This document shows, piece after piece, positions 29,671-37,736 of a DNA stretch of 64,000 bases (position 1 is the first letter of the stretch; every line of letters starts with the position of its first letter). The DNA is from Mesorhizobium sp. AR02 (GTDB lineage: Bacteria > Pseudomonadota > Alphaproteobacteria > Rhizobiales > Rhizobiaceae): positions 496,001 through 560,000 of the forward strand of contig NZ_CP080530.1 of assembly GCF_024746835.1 (NCBI RefSeq), in the 5' to 3' direction. Under the pieces are notes generated by a model, which made no database searches, had not been told where the DNA came from, and was given only the letters and a program-made list of their open reading frames with translations. Both the position numbers and the translations under genes were made by a program.

Positions 29671-31430
29671 AGGCATGAATAGGCGCGACGCGCCAATCCG
29701 TATTTTCTTGCACGGATGGATCGACTACCGTCCACCTACCGGGATTGGGGTGTCGGGAGCACGCATGGCGGGCAGGCCGAAGTACCTGATGAACTGAGAG
29801 TTCGAGTTGTTATCTGGCCGCCCCCTTCGACTTGCCCGGTTGCGCTGCGAGCGCGGATCCGTAGTTGTCGTGTAGCCCGCCGGCTCCCATGGTTGCTGAC
29901 CCTGGAAAGGAGCCGGGAATGAGAATCATTGCCCTTGATGTTCACGGATCATTCGCCCAAATGGCGATCTTGGAGAAAGGCAAAATCCGGGATGCGGGGA
30001 GGATCGATCTTGAACGCAGCCGCCTGTTGCAGTTCGCCATGAAGCTCAAGCCGGATGACGAGATCGTCATCGAGGCAACAGGCAATACAAGTGCGATCGT
30101 GCGACTATTGTCGCCTTTTGTGGGCCGCGTGGTTATAGCCAATCCGATCCTGGTCCGGGCCATCGCCTGGGCCAAGGTCAAGACCGACAAGATCGACGCG
30201 GCAGTGCTGGCGAAGCTTCATGCGAGTGGCTTTCTGCCTGAAGTCTGGATGCCGGACGAGGAAACCGAGACGCGTCGTCGCGTGGTGGCCGAACGAACGC
30301 AGTTCGTCTCCCAGATGACCCGTCTCAAAAACCGAATCCATTCCGTTCTGCACGCCAACCTGATCCCGCCCTACAAGGGCACCCTGTTCTCAAAGCGGGG
30401 CAGGGCTTGGCTGGAGGCTCAGCCGCTCGCCGAGGATCAGCGCCGTGTCGTCCTTCGCCATGCCGGTGAACTCGATCGCCTTGGTGAGCTTGCACAAGTA
30501 GACAAGAGTCTCGCGCAGACGGCCCTCCAGGAGCCTCGGGTCAAGCGACTGATGACGATCACCGGCGTGAACGTCACGGTCGCGCTGAGTATCGTGGCGG
30601 CCATTGGCGATGTCGAACGGTTCTCATCACCGGAAAAGCTTGTCAGCTATTTTGGGCTCAACCCGCGGGTCCGGCAGTCCGGCGACAAGCCGGCCTATCA
30701 CGGCCGCATCACCAAACAAGGCCGAGCCCACGCGCGGTCGATGCTGGTCGAGGCGGCGTGGGTCATTTCCGGTGTGCCTGGTCCGCTGCGCGCCTTCTTC
30801 ATGCGCATCCGCGACAAGCGCGGCAAACATGTTGCTGCGGTCGCGACGGCGCGCAAGCTGGCGGTCATCGTCTGGCACATGCTGACCAAGGACGAAAACT
30901 ACATCAGGAGCCGCTCGGCGCTCCTGGATTGGAAGCTCCGAAAGCTGGAATTGACCGCCGGCTATCCGTCTCTTCGCGGCGGCAAGACAAAGGGATCTGC
31001 TGCCGACTACAGCAACAAGTCGGTACGCGAGAGCGAGCGCGAGACGATCGGCAACGCCGAGGAAGTCTACCGTCGCTTCGTCGCTACATGGAAACAGCAA
31101 TCGCCGAAGGGGCGCTCGGGCGCCGCACATGAGGTGCGACGATCATAGGCTGCGCGACAGGGTTGCAACCTCGACCCTGCTCTTCGCCACGCGGTCACCC
31201 GAGCCGCGACAGAATAGCAAAATCAGCTTCGCCGATCCATCCCGCAGCCGGCGAACGATAGCGACGTGCTCGCTCCGTCAAGGCCAAGTCGTGCATACTG
31301 CTCGCTGGCCTGCCGGCCCAGCCCTGACTTTGCTGCGCGCGCCGCTATCTCGACCGTCCGCCGGGACAGAACGCCTGAGAGCACACCTCCGCACATCGGA
31401 GCAGAACGGCCCTTGTCAAATACATCCGTG
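29671..31430. mobile_element. IS110-family insertion, about 1.76 kb, inside an IS6 element
   Basis: The segment interrupts the IS6 transposase between codons for QYL and DNNRIEQ. The trinucleotide AGG occurs at both junctions (29671-29673 and 31431-31433), so the exact edges are ambiguous by 3 bp. IS110 elements typically lack long inverted repeats and duplications, consistent with what is seen. Confidence 0.75.
29919..31148 (+). CDS. IS110-family transposase (DEDD type)
   Basis: The start at the ATG of MRIIALDVHGSFAQMA (29919) follows AAAGGAG. N-terminal RuvC-like residues are visible in ALDVHG, VIEATGN and KTDKIDA. The C-terminal transposase_20 domain reads LMTITGVNVTVALSIVAAIG, then YFGLNPRVRQSGDK and GHITKQGR-like RITKQGRAHARSMLV. 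At 409 residues it is full-length and looks intact. Family members recombine without conventional strand staggering. Confidence 0.93.
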   Translation: MRIIALDVHGSFAQMAILEKGKIRDAGRIDLERSRLLQFAMKLKPDDEIVIEATGNTSAIVRLLSPFVGRVVIANPILVRAIAWAKVKTDKIDAAVLAKLHASGFLPEVWMPDEETETRRRVVAERTQFVSQMTRLKNRIHSVLHANLIPPYKGTLFSKRGRAWLEAQPLAEDQRRVVLRHAGELDRLGELAQVDKSLAQTALQEPRVKRLMTITGVNVTVALSIVAAIGDVERFSSPEKLVSYFGLNPRVRQSGDKPAYHGRITKQGRAHARSMLVEAAWVISGVPGPLRAFFMRIRDKRGKHVAAVATARKLAVIVWHMLTKDENYIRSRSALLDWKLRKLELTAGYPSLRGGKTKGSAADYSNKSVRESERETIGNAEEVYRRFVATWKQQSPKGRSGAAHEVRRS

Positions 31431-31927
31431 AGGTATTGGCTCTTGCGGATATGGATCGGTGGTTTGTGTGATCGCTCCCGCAGACGGCTTTCAGTATCGC
31501 AGGAAATGATTGCCTCACGATTGGTCTGACTGCCGTCGACGACGATGCGGTTCGGGCGTCCATGGTGTGCAAGCGCCTTGCGCAGGAAGCGTTTGGCCGC
31601 CGGAAGATCACGGTGTTCGCTGAAGAAGAATTCGACCGTGTCGCCGACGCTGTCGATGGCGCGGTAAAGGTACATCCAACGGCCGCGAACCTTGATATAG
31701 GTCTCGTCCATATGCCACTTGCCGGTGACGGTCCGCTTGCGTTTGTTGAAACGCTCCAGAAGCTGGGGCGAGAAGTGGACGACCCACCGATGCACGGTGG
31801 AGTGGTCGACGTTCAGGCCTCGCTCGGCCATCATCTCTTCCAGATCACGCAAGCTCAGATTGTAGGCCAGATACCACCGCACGCACTGAAGGATCACGGA
31901 TCGATCGAAGTGCCTGCCTTTGAACAT
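31431..31927 (-). pseudogene. IS6-family transposase, N-terminal piece
   Basis: The start MFKGRHFDRSVILQCVRWYL, helix-turn-helix and the first two catalytic Asp residues (WHMDETYIK, RIVVDGSQTN) are intact. The match ends at RKSQYL, where IS110 DNA begins. The frame then runs on about 68 residues of foreign codons to 31223. Confidence 0.88.
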
Positions 31928-32145
31928 TGAGCGCTCCCGAAAATCGAAGAGCTGTCATGCCCCAGTCAAGTTACCGAAAAGTTTGCGACACATCCGCTTC
32001 GCCGGCCACCCCGGCCGTAGCGCCAAGACCAAGCATGCACTAACATTCAACATGGATCACCCGATGGGGGCCGGCCACTGGGGTGGCCAAGAACATCACG
32101 ATAGGGGCGACCTGCCAACCTCGCACCGCGATATAGCTTGTCCAC

Positions 32146-32161
32146 TGTCGCCATCCCGACA
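32146..32161 (+). promoter_or_regulatory. NifA upstream activator sequence 1 (TGT-N10-ACA)
   Basis: TGTCGCCATCCCGACA matches the NifA binding consensus TGT-N10-ACA exactly. Its centre is about 106 bp upstream of the start predicted from the -24/-12 element, inside the usual range for NifA. A single such match occurs often by chance; the pairing with a second site and a good sigma54 promoter is what gives it weight. Confidence 0.7.
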
Positions 32162-32165
32162 AAAT

Positions 32166-32181
32166 TGTATCGTGGCTAACA
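32166..32181 (+). promoter_or_regulatory. NifA upstream activator sequence 2 (TGT-N10-ACA)
   Basis: TGTATCGTGGCTAACA is a second exact match, 20 bp (about two helical turns) downstream of the first and about 86 bp upstream of the predicted start. Sites on the same helical face permit cooperative NifA binding. Confidence 0.7.
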
Positions 32182-32233
32182 AACGGAACCAGCCGCGCAA
32201 AGCCAAGCTATTGCAATAACGACGGCTTTTAGC

Positions 32234-32249
32234 TGGCATGGCTCTTGCT
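32234..32249 (+). promoter_or_regulatory. Sigma54 (RpoN) -24/-12 promoter of the phosphonate cluster
   Basis: TGGCATGGCTCTTGCT fits the consensus TGGCAYG-N4-TTGCW at every defined position. The GG and GC are 12 bp apart as required. With two TGT-N10-ACA sites upstream this is a textbook NifA-dependent architecture, predicting expression under symbiotic, low-oxygen conditions. Confidence 0.8.
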
Positions 32250-32417
32250 GCCTGAACTGTAACGTGCGCTCCGGCACAGAGCCGCTTCCAGCGGATCTCA
32301 CGACCATTGCGCATATGTAGGCCAAAGGACTTTTCTATAGCGCGGTCAGGGCGACAATGAGTAATCGTCCCGTTTCGGCGAGTTCATTGGGCCTGGGTTT
32401 ATGGAGGCGGTCATACA

Positions 32418-33380
32418 ATGAGCAAGGCGATCTCGTTCGGAGCGGAAGTTTTGCCGGTGACGACGTCATCGACGACCCTACGGGAGCTCATTCTTTCTAG
32501 CGACCTGACATTTTTGATGGAAGCGCATGATGGGCTTTCGGCAGCAATTGCCGAGCGTGCCGGTTTTCGCGGGCTCTGGGCTTCTGGTCTTTCCATCGCC
32601 TCGGCACTTGGCTATCGGGACGCCAACGAAGCGAGTTGGACGCAAGTCGTCGACGTCGTCGAGCACATAGTCGATGCGACGAACATCCCCGTTCTTGTTG
32701 ACGGTGACAGCGGCTTCGGAAATTTCAACAATGCTCGCTTGCTTGCACGGAAGCTTGAGCAACGCGGCGCCAGCGGCATCTGCCTTGAAGACAAGAGGTT
32801 CCCTAAAATGAACTCCTTCGTCGGCGATCGGCATCTGCTCGCTGACATTGACGAGTTCTGCGGCCGTCTTGAGGCCGTGAAAGACACGACGGGACCGGAT
32901 TTCGTCGTCGTCGCACGGATCGAGGCGCTGATCGCCGGTCACAGTCTCGATGAGGCGCTATGCCGGGCCGACGCTTATTCAGAGGCCGGCGCCGACGCGA
33001 TCCTAATCCACTCCCGCGAGGCCGTCGCAGACGAGATCCTGACCTTCGCCAAGGAATGGAACAACAAGCTGCCGGTCGTCATCGTCCCCACCAAATACTA
33101 CAAAACCCCAACTTCAGTCTATCGTGATGCCGGCATTTCGACCGTCATCTGGGCCAACCATTCGATGCGGGCGGCGATCGCTGGCATGCGTGACATCTGC
33201 GGCCGCATTCGGTTGGAAGAAAGCGTCGCCGGGATCGAGGACCATGTTGCCGGCCTCGACGAGCTGTTCAGGCTCATCGGCTACGACGAACTGGCTCAGG
33301 CGGAAGAACAGTATCTGCCGAAGCGGGCAGTAGAGCGGCGTCCGAGCGACCCGGACCAATTTCAAAAAATCGACAATTAG
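32418..33380 (+). CDS. pepM: Phosphoenolpyruvate phosphomutase (PEP mutase)
   Basis: The enzyme converts PEP to phosphonopyruvate, forming the C-P bond and committing carbon to phosphonates. The diagnostic signature EDKRFPKMNS is at residues 124-133 (isocitrate-lyase relatives differ here). The Mg-binding DGDSGFGNFNN block and the start region LRELILSSDLTFLMEAHDGL also fit. At 320 residues it is complete. The ATG follows GGAGGCGG. The reaction strongly favours PEP, so a downstream pulling step is required; the aminotransferase gene starts 16 bp after this stop. Expression should follow the NifA/sigma54 promoter at 32234. Confidence 0.95.
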   Translation: MSKAISFGAEVLPVTTSSTTLRELILSSDLTFLMEAHDGLSAAIAERAGFRGLWASGLSIASALGYRDANEASWTQVVDVVEHIVDATNIPVLVDGDSGFGNFNNARLLARKLEQRGASGICLEDKRFPKMNSFVGDRHLLADIDEFCGRLEAVKDTTGPDFVVVARIEALIAGHSLDEALCRADAYSEAGADAILIHSREAVADEILTFAKEWNNKLPVVIVPTKYYKTPTSVYRDAGISTVIWANHSMRAAIAGMRDICGRIRLEESVAGIEDHVAGLDELFRLIGYDELAQAEEQYLPKRAVERRPSDPDQFQKIDN

Positions 33381-33396
33381 CTCAGGAGAGGCGCAC

Positions 33397-34665
33397 ATGC
33401 TTGCGCAACGGATGTCTTTGCTTTCAGGTCCGGGCACTGTCGCCGCCCAAGAGCCAGCTGAGCTAGCTCAGCTGGCTGCCGCAGCCGGCCGTCGAATCAT
33501 CGACCTTGCATCCGGCGAAATTATCATTGAGCCACCATTGTCGGTGCGCGAGGGAGCGATTGCCGCGATCAATGCCGGGACGAACCGCTATACCGATGCC
33601 ATCGGTTTGACTTTGCTTCGCAAGGCGGTCGCCGAAAAACTGTCGGCGCAAACGGGCGTCAACTGGAATTTGGAAGACATCGTTATCACTGCCGGTGCAA
33701 AGCAAGCATTGCTCGATGCTGCTCTAGCCGTGCTCGATCCGGGTGACGAGGTCATCATCATTCGCCCCTGCTGGCCGACTTTTGCGTCCCAGATTCTTCT
33801 CGCTGGCGCAAAGCCCGTATTCGTTGATGTCCGCCCGCCAACTTACCTTCCCGACATCGTCGCAATCCGCGCCGCGGTCACCGCGCGCACGAAAGCCATT
33901 ATCGTCAACTCGCCCAACAATCCGACGGGCATTGTCTATGATCCAACTACGTTGCGAGCTATCGGTGATCTCGCAATCAAGCACCAACTCTGGATCGTTT
34001 CCGACGAATGTTATTCCTGCTTTGTATTCACTGGGCGCCACGAGTCGATCGTCACCGTGCATCCTGGCGTGCGTTCACGCACGATCCTAGTCAACACCTT
34101 CTCCAAGGAACTGGCGATTACCGGCTGGCGGTTGGGCTATCTCGCAGGCCCCCCCGAGATCGTTGCCGCAGCGAAGAAGCTGCAGAGCGATATGACCTCG
34201 AATGCTAATGTGATCGCGCAGCATGCGGTTTTGCATCACCTACAGGTCGGACACCGCAGCTTTGAACGAAAGATGCATCATCGGCTATCGAAAGCCCGCA
34301 ACACTGGTCTTCGCATCCTGGCTGGTCTGGAGGGCGTGACTGTGCCGCGAGCCGATGGCACATTCTTCTTCTATCTCGATCTAGGGAGGTTTATTTCCGA
34401 CCTGTCGGCTGGAGGTCCCGTTCGATCCGCGGACGATATTGCACGATTACTCCTGGAAGAAGCTGATGTGGCATCCGTTGCCGGCGGGTTTTTTGGCGAC
34501 ATGAATGGATTGCGTCTTTCCTTCGGCGTTCCGCCAGACTTGCTGGAGCAGGGACTGAGACGCGTCGTCGAGACCCTAAACAGCCTGAAGACTCGCTACC
34601 GCCTTTCAGCGGAGCCCGGTGCTAGATTCGGTGAGAGAAGCAGGTTAGCCGAAAATCGGGAATAA
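33397..34665 (+). CDS. Class I/II PLP-dependent aminotransferase (aspartate-aminotransferase-like), copy 1
   Basis: The 422-residue protein has the PLP fold: VNSPNNPTGIVY, SDECYSCFVF and the Schiff-base lysine in FSKELAITGWR. The C-terminal Arg that binds the substrate carboxylate is in GLRLSFG. A clear ribosome site (AGGAGAGG) precedes the ATG. It belongs to the aspartate aminotransferase group, not the class V AEP transaminases (PhnW). Since PEP mutase is directly upstream and no decarboxylase is present, I infer transamination of phosphonopyruvate to phosphonoalanine. An unrelated keto acid remains possible. Confidence 0.88.
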   Translation: MLAQRMSLLSGPGTVAAQEPAELAQLAAAAGRRIIDLASGEIIIEPPLSVREGAIAAINAGTNRYTDAIGLTLLRKAVAEKLSAQTGVNWNLEDIVITAGAKQALLDAALAVLDPGDEVIIIRPCWPTFASQILLAGAKPVFVDVRPPTYLPDIVAIRAAVTARTKAIIVNSPNNPTGIVYDPTTLRAIGDLAIKHQLWIVSDECYSCFVFTGRHESIVTVHPGVRSRTILVNTFSKELAITGWRLGYLAGPPEIVAAAKKLQSDMTSNANVIAQHAVLHHLQVGHRSFERKMHHRLSKARNTGLRILAGLEGVTVPRADGTFFFYLDLGRFISDLSAGGPVRSADDIARLLLEEADVASVAGGFFGDMNGLRLSFGVPPDLLEQGLRRVVETLNSLKTRYRLSAEPGARFGERSRLAENRE

Positions 34666-34859
34666 GGAGCCTACTAAGTAGTGTTCTGCGAGCCCAGAGT
34701 TACGCATGTAAGCTTGGTGAGTTATGGGCAACGAAGTTAGTCGCGCCGGTTAGCGATCTCGGCGGCCCCGCCAAAGTGACTACGTCAGACGCATGATCCA
34801 GAAAAGTGAGCACCCGGTGGTCCGATGATCGTGCTCAAACGGAGAGAGGACAAGCGAGC

Positions 34860-35945
34860 ATGGTTACGATCAAGGTTGAAAATCTCATCGATTTCATCGC
34901 AGAAGTCTTTGGTCACGCCGAGTCCTCGCCCGACGAGGCACGTCGCATAGCAACCTATCTGACGACAGCCAATCTCGCTGGCCACGACAGTCATGGCGTG
35001 ATCCGCGTGCCCGGCTATATTCGCTGGAAAAATATAGGCTCGGTGGTGCCGAACCAGACGGTCGAGGTCATTGTCGACACGCCCTCGCTCGCAGTGCTCG
35101 ACGGCAAGTTCGGCTACGGGCAGACGGTGGCGCCGGTTGCCGTCAAGCTCGGCATCGAGAAGTGCAAGGAGGCTGGCCTGGCGGCCGTGGCGCTGCGCAA
35201 TGCCGGCCATATTGGCCGCATCGGCGACTGGGCGGAGATGGCGGCAGCCGATGGTCTCGTCTCCGTGCACTTCGTCAATGCCACCGATTCGCTTTTGGTT
35301 GCACCTTTCGGCGGTGTCGAGAAGCGCATGTCGACCGCGCCCTATTGCGTGGGAATCCCTCGGCAAGGCCAGGATCCAATCGTGCTCGATTTCGCGACCT
35401 CTATTGTCGCGGAGGGCAAGTGCTTCGTCGCAAGCCTTGGCGGCAAGAAGCTGCCCAATGGCGCGCTGATCGATTCCGACGGCACCCTTAGCGACGATCC
35501 ACGATTGCTCTACGGCCCATACACCCCCGATGGGACGCGCGATCATACCAGGGGTACAGGGGCCATCCGAGCCTTTGGCGAGCACAAAGGCTCTGGGCTT
35601 GCGCTGATCTGCGAACTGCTAGGTGGAGCCCTGACAGGCACGGGGGCGACCGGCGCTAATCGACGCTTTGCCAACGGCATGCTGGCGTTCTATATCGATC
35701 CAAAGGTGGTCGATCCCGCCAATTTTTTCGACGGCGAGGTCACCCGCTATACCGATTTCATCCGCGCGACGAAGCCGGTCGCCGGCATCGAGGAGGTGCT
35801 GATCCCGGGCGATCCTGAACGCAGAACCCGCGCCGAGCGAACCAAGAATGGCATCCCGTTGCTTGATGATACCTGGGTCGAAATAGTGAACACCGCGCGT
35901 GAAGTGGGCGTGAGTGAGACGTTCATCCAACGGGCCACAAGCTAG
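34860..35945 (+). CDS. Ldh2-family NAD(P)-dependent 2-hydroxyacid dehydrogenase
   Basis: This 361-residue protein belongs to the malate/L-lactate/ureidoglycolate dehydrogenase (Ldh2, type 2) family: the N-terminus reads YLTTANLAGHDSHGVIRVPG (catalytic His region), followed by ALRNAGHIGRIGDWAEMA and GEHKGSGLALICELLGG. The start is set at MVTIKVENL, after GGAGAGAGGA. Members reduce 2-keto acids to 2-hydroxy acids. In this setting phosphonopyruvate to phosphonolactate is a plausible role, but only by context. It lies 194 bp after aminotransferase 1 and before IS debris. Confidence 0.88.
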   Translation: MVTIKVENLIDFIAEVFGHAESSPDEARRIATYLTTANLAGHDSHGVIRVPGYIRWKNIGSVVPNQTVEVIVDTPSLAVLDGKFGYGQTVAPVAVKLGIEKCKEAGLAAVALRNAGHIGRIGDWAEMAAADGLVSVHFVNATDSLLVAPFGGVEKRMSTAPYCVGIPRQGQDPIVLDFATSIVAEGKCFVASLGGKKLPNGALIDSDGTLSDDPRLLYGPYTPDGTRDHTRGTGAIRAFGEHKGSGLALICELLGGALTGTGATGANRRFANGMLAFYIDPKVVDPANFFDGEVTRYTDFIRATKPVAGIEEVLIPGDPERRTRAERTKNGIPLLDDTWVEIVNTAREVGVSETFIQRATS

Positions 35946-36109
35946 AAAGAGAGATGTGCCTTCGTTTACTCGGTGCGAGCGGTGGATTCTGGTCACCTCT
36001 TCCCGCATGGAGAGGTCGGAACGCATCGGAAGACACGACCCGGGTGAGGAGCACTTGCACCAGAGCAGCCGGCTGTTGCCCCATTGCGATGAGTTGGTGC
36101 GCCAGCCAG

Positions 36110-36215
36110 TGCGCCCCTGAACAGCGTTCGAAGCGCGATCCATGACGAACACGGCATGCACACCCTTTCGACGTGCCGGCGATCTCGTCGATATGGAGTT
36201 GCATGGCCTCGGTGT
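36110..36215 (-). pseudogene. IS630-family transposase relic
   Basis: In adjoining frames the minus strand reads MQLHIDEIAGTSKG and GVHAVFVMDRA. These correspond to the last catalytic region of IS630-type transposases (HIDEI...HAVLLMDRAGWH in the family). It is frameshifted and only about 35 codons long. Confidence 0.5.
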
Positions 36216-36268
36216 CGGCAAGGCAAGCCCGACAGCAGCGCCGATGCCGCACGCCGGGCGCCCGCGCT

Positions 36269-36349
36269 CGCACCAAGATCGGCATGGCCAACCTCGCCTA
36301 CAATCTCACCCGCTTCGTTTGGCACCAGGGGCGAACTGCGTTCGCATGA
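36269..36349 (+). pseudogene. IS5-family transposase C-terminal relic
   Basis: The frame reads RTKIGMANLAYNLTRFVWHQ and ends soon after in a stop. This is the characteristic end of IS5-type transposases. Nothing of the upstream catalytic domain remains in frame. Confidence 0.65.
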
Positions 36350-36771
36350 TGGCGAGAGCGGCGTAAAACGCCGCCGCGATGCCGAAATCGGCAACCAGCA
36401 TCAGCCCCAACTACCGACATCCAGCCACCGCCGCGCGTCAAGCTGTTCGCAACTTCATTGCCAAACCACCCCCCTGGAAATGCCGGTAGTTAGAGGTGTC
36501 CAAGTGCTTGGGATCGGCGGCGATAATGCGCATATAGATCTTGCAAATGAACATAAGAGCTCACCGTCGCACTCTCGCGCCCTTTCAGCGCGACTGCCAG
36601 CCAAAACGCCCAGCATCACGAGATGACATAGCCATCGCAAAGCCAAATCTGTGAAAGACATGTTACGTTTTTGCTTCGAAGTGGTTACTATACTGATAAA
36701 TAACGCTACATATAGGTACTACGTATTGACGTCGAACCCAGAAATACCTCTATTGCTGTCGTGACGGAGAT

Positions 36772-37736
36772 ATGACAATGCATGGCGCGCTCCTAAAGAA
36801 GTCAACTGATAACGTTATTCCAGCCAAAGGCCCGCGCGAGAGCTTGCGCAGCCTGATCCTGTCCAGCGATCTCGCCTTTGCAATGGAGGCGCATGACGGT
36901 CTTTCTGCAGCAATCGCGCAACGCGCTGGGTTTAAAGCATTGTGGGCGCCTTCGGGCTCTCGATCTCGTCGAGCCTCGGCTATCGCGATGCGAGCGAAGC
37001 ATCCTGGTCCGAGGTCGTCGCGCGTATGGCGGACGCGTCACATATTCCGGTTCTCGTCGATGGGGATAGTGGGTTCGGGTATCTCAACAATGCGCGCCTG
37101 GTCGCCCGGAAGCTGCGCCAGCACTGTGCGAGTGGCATCTCGCCTCGAGGACAAAGCTTTACCGAAAATGAACTCGTTCGTCTGCGGCCGGCACCCGCTG
37201 GCTGACATTGGTGAGGTCTGTGGCCGGCTCAAGGCCGTGGAGGACCAGGTACCGAATCCGGAGTTCGTGCTCTTCGCCCGGATCGAGGCGCTCATCGCTT
37301 GCGATGGACAGGACGAGGCGTTGGTGCGGGCGCACGCCTATGCAGAGGCCGGCGCCGATGCCATCCTAATCCATTCTCGTAAGTCCGATGCCGAAGAGAT
37401 TTTCGCCTTCACGCGCGTGTATCAGAACCGCCTTCCGGTCGTGATCGCGCCGGCGAAATATTACCGCACGCCCATCTCCGAGTATCGCAAGGCTCGAATT
37501 TCTACGGTGATCCGGGCGAACCACAACATGCGCGGCGATATCGACCATGCCCCCGGTTTGCGATCGGATCATCCAAGTAGAGCGCATTGCCGGGATCGAG
37601 AGCGAGGTCGCGATGATCGAGGAGCTATTCGAACTAGGGAACTACGGCGAGCTCTCTGCGGCAGAAGGAAATACCTTCCGCGGGCAGTGGATGGTCCGGG
37701 ATAAGCTGTGGCAGGTGGTTCCTTCGAAGAAGATGG
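36772..37736 (+). pseudogene. Second PEP phosphomutase, inactivated by frameshifts
   Basis: The sequence matches the first PEP mutase along its whole length but is split over three frames. The start (LRSLILSSDLAFAMEAHDGL) shifts near 36945. The middle (LVDGDSGFGYLNNARLVARK) shifts back near 37141, where one extra C precedes the active-site region EDKALPKMNS. A third shift occurs near 37540 before IAGIESEVAMIEELFEL. At least three independent lesions mean a true pseudogene rather than a sequencing error. Its end overlaps the intact aminotransferase 2. Confidence 0.9.

Larger units (their letters stand above)
29418..31995. mobile_element. IS6-family element split by an IS110-family insertion
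   Basis: The outer ends GGCTCTGTCGCAA (29418-29430) and, read inward from 31995, GGATGTGTCGCAA are inverted repeats with 2 mismatches in 13. The transposase is in two pieces on the minus strand, separated by 29671-31430, which carries an IS110-type transposase. Rejoining the pieces restores the QYL-DNNRIEQ segment. Outer target duplications are not seen. Confidence 0.75.
31996..32417. other. Leader and control region of the phosphonate cluster
   Basis: There is no gene. This region holds two TGT-N10-ACA sites and a -24/-12 promoter, listed separately. From the predicted start near 32260 the leader to the first ATG is about 158 nt, with GGAGGCGG just before the start codon. Confidence 0.6.
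35946..36771. other. IS debris between the two PEP mutase modules
   Basis: It contains an IS630-type transposase relic on the minus strand (about 36215-36110) and an IS5-type transposase C-terminus on the plus strand (36269-36349), listed separately. Upstream of the second PEP mutase no sigma54 or TGT-N10-ACA site is visible. The AT-richer 36660-36770 could carry an ordinary promoter. Confidence 0.5.

Noticed and set aside
35619..36221. 200-codon minus-strand frame downstream of the Ldh2 gene
   Set aside because: Only a short stretch resembles an IS630 transposase end; the rest is antisense to the dehydrogenase gene.
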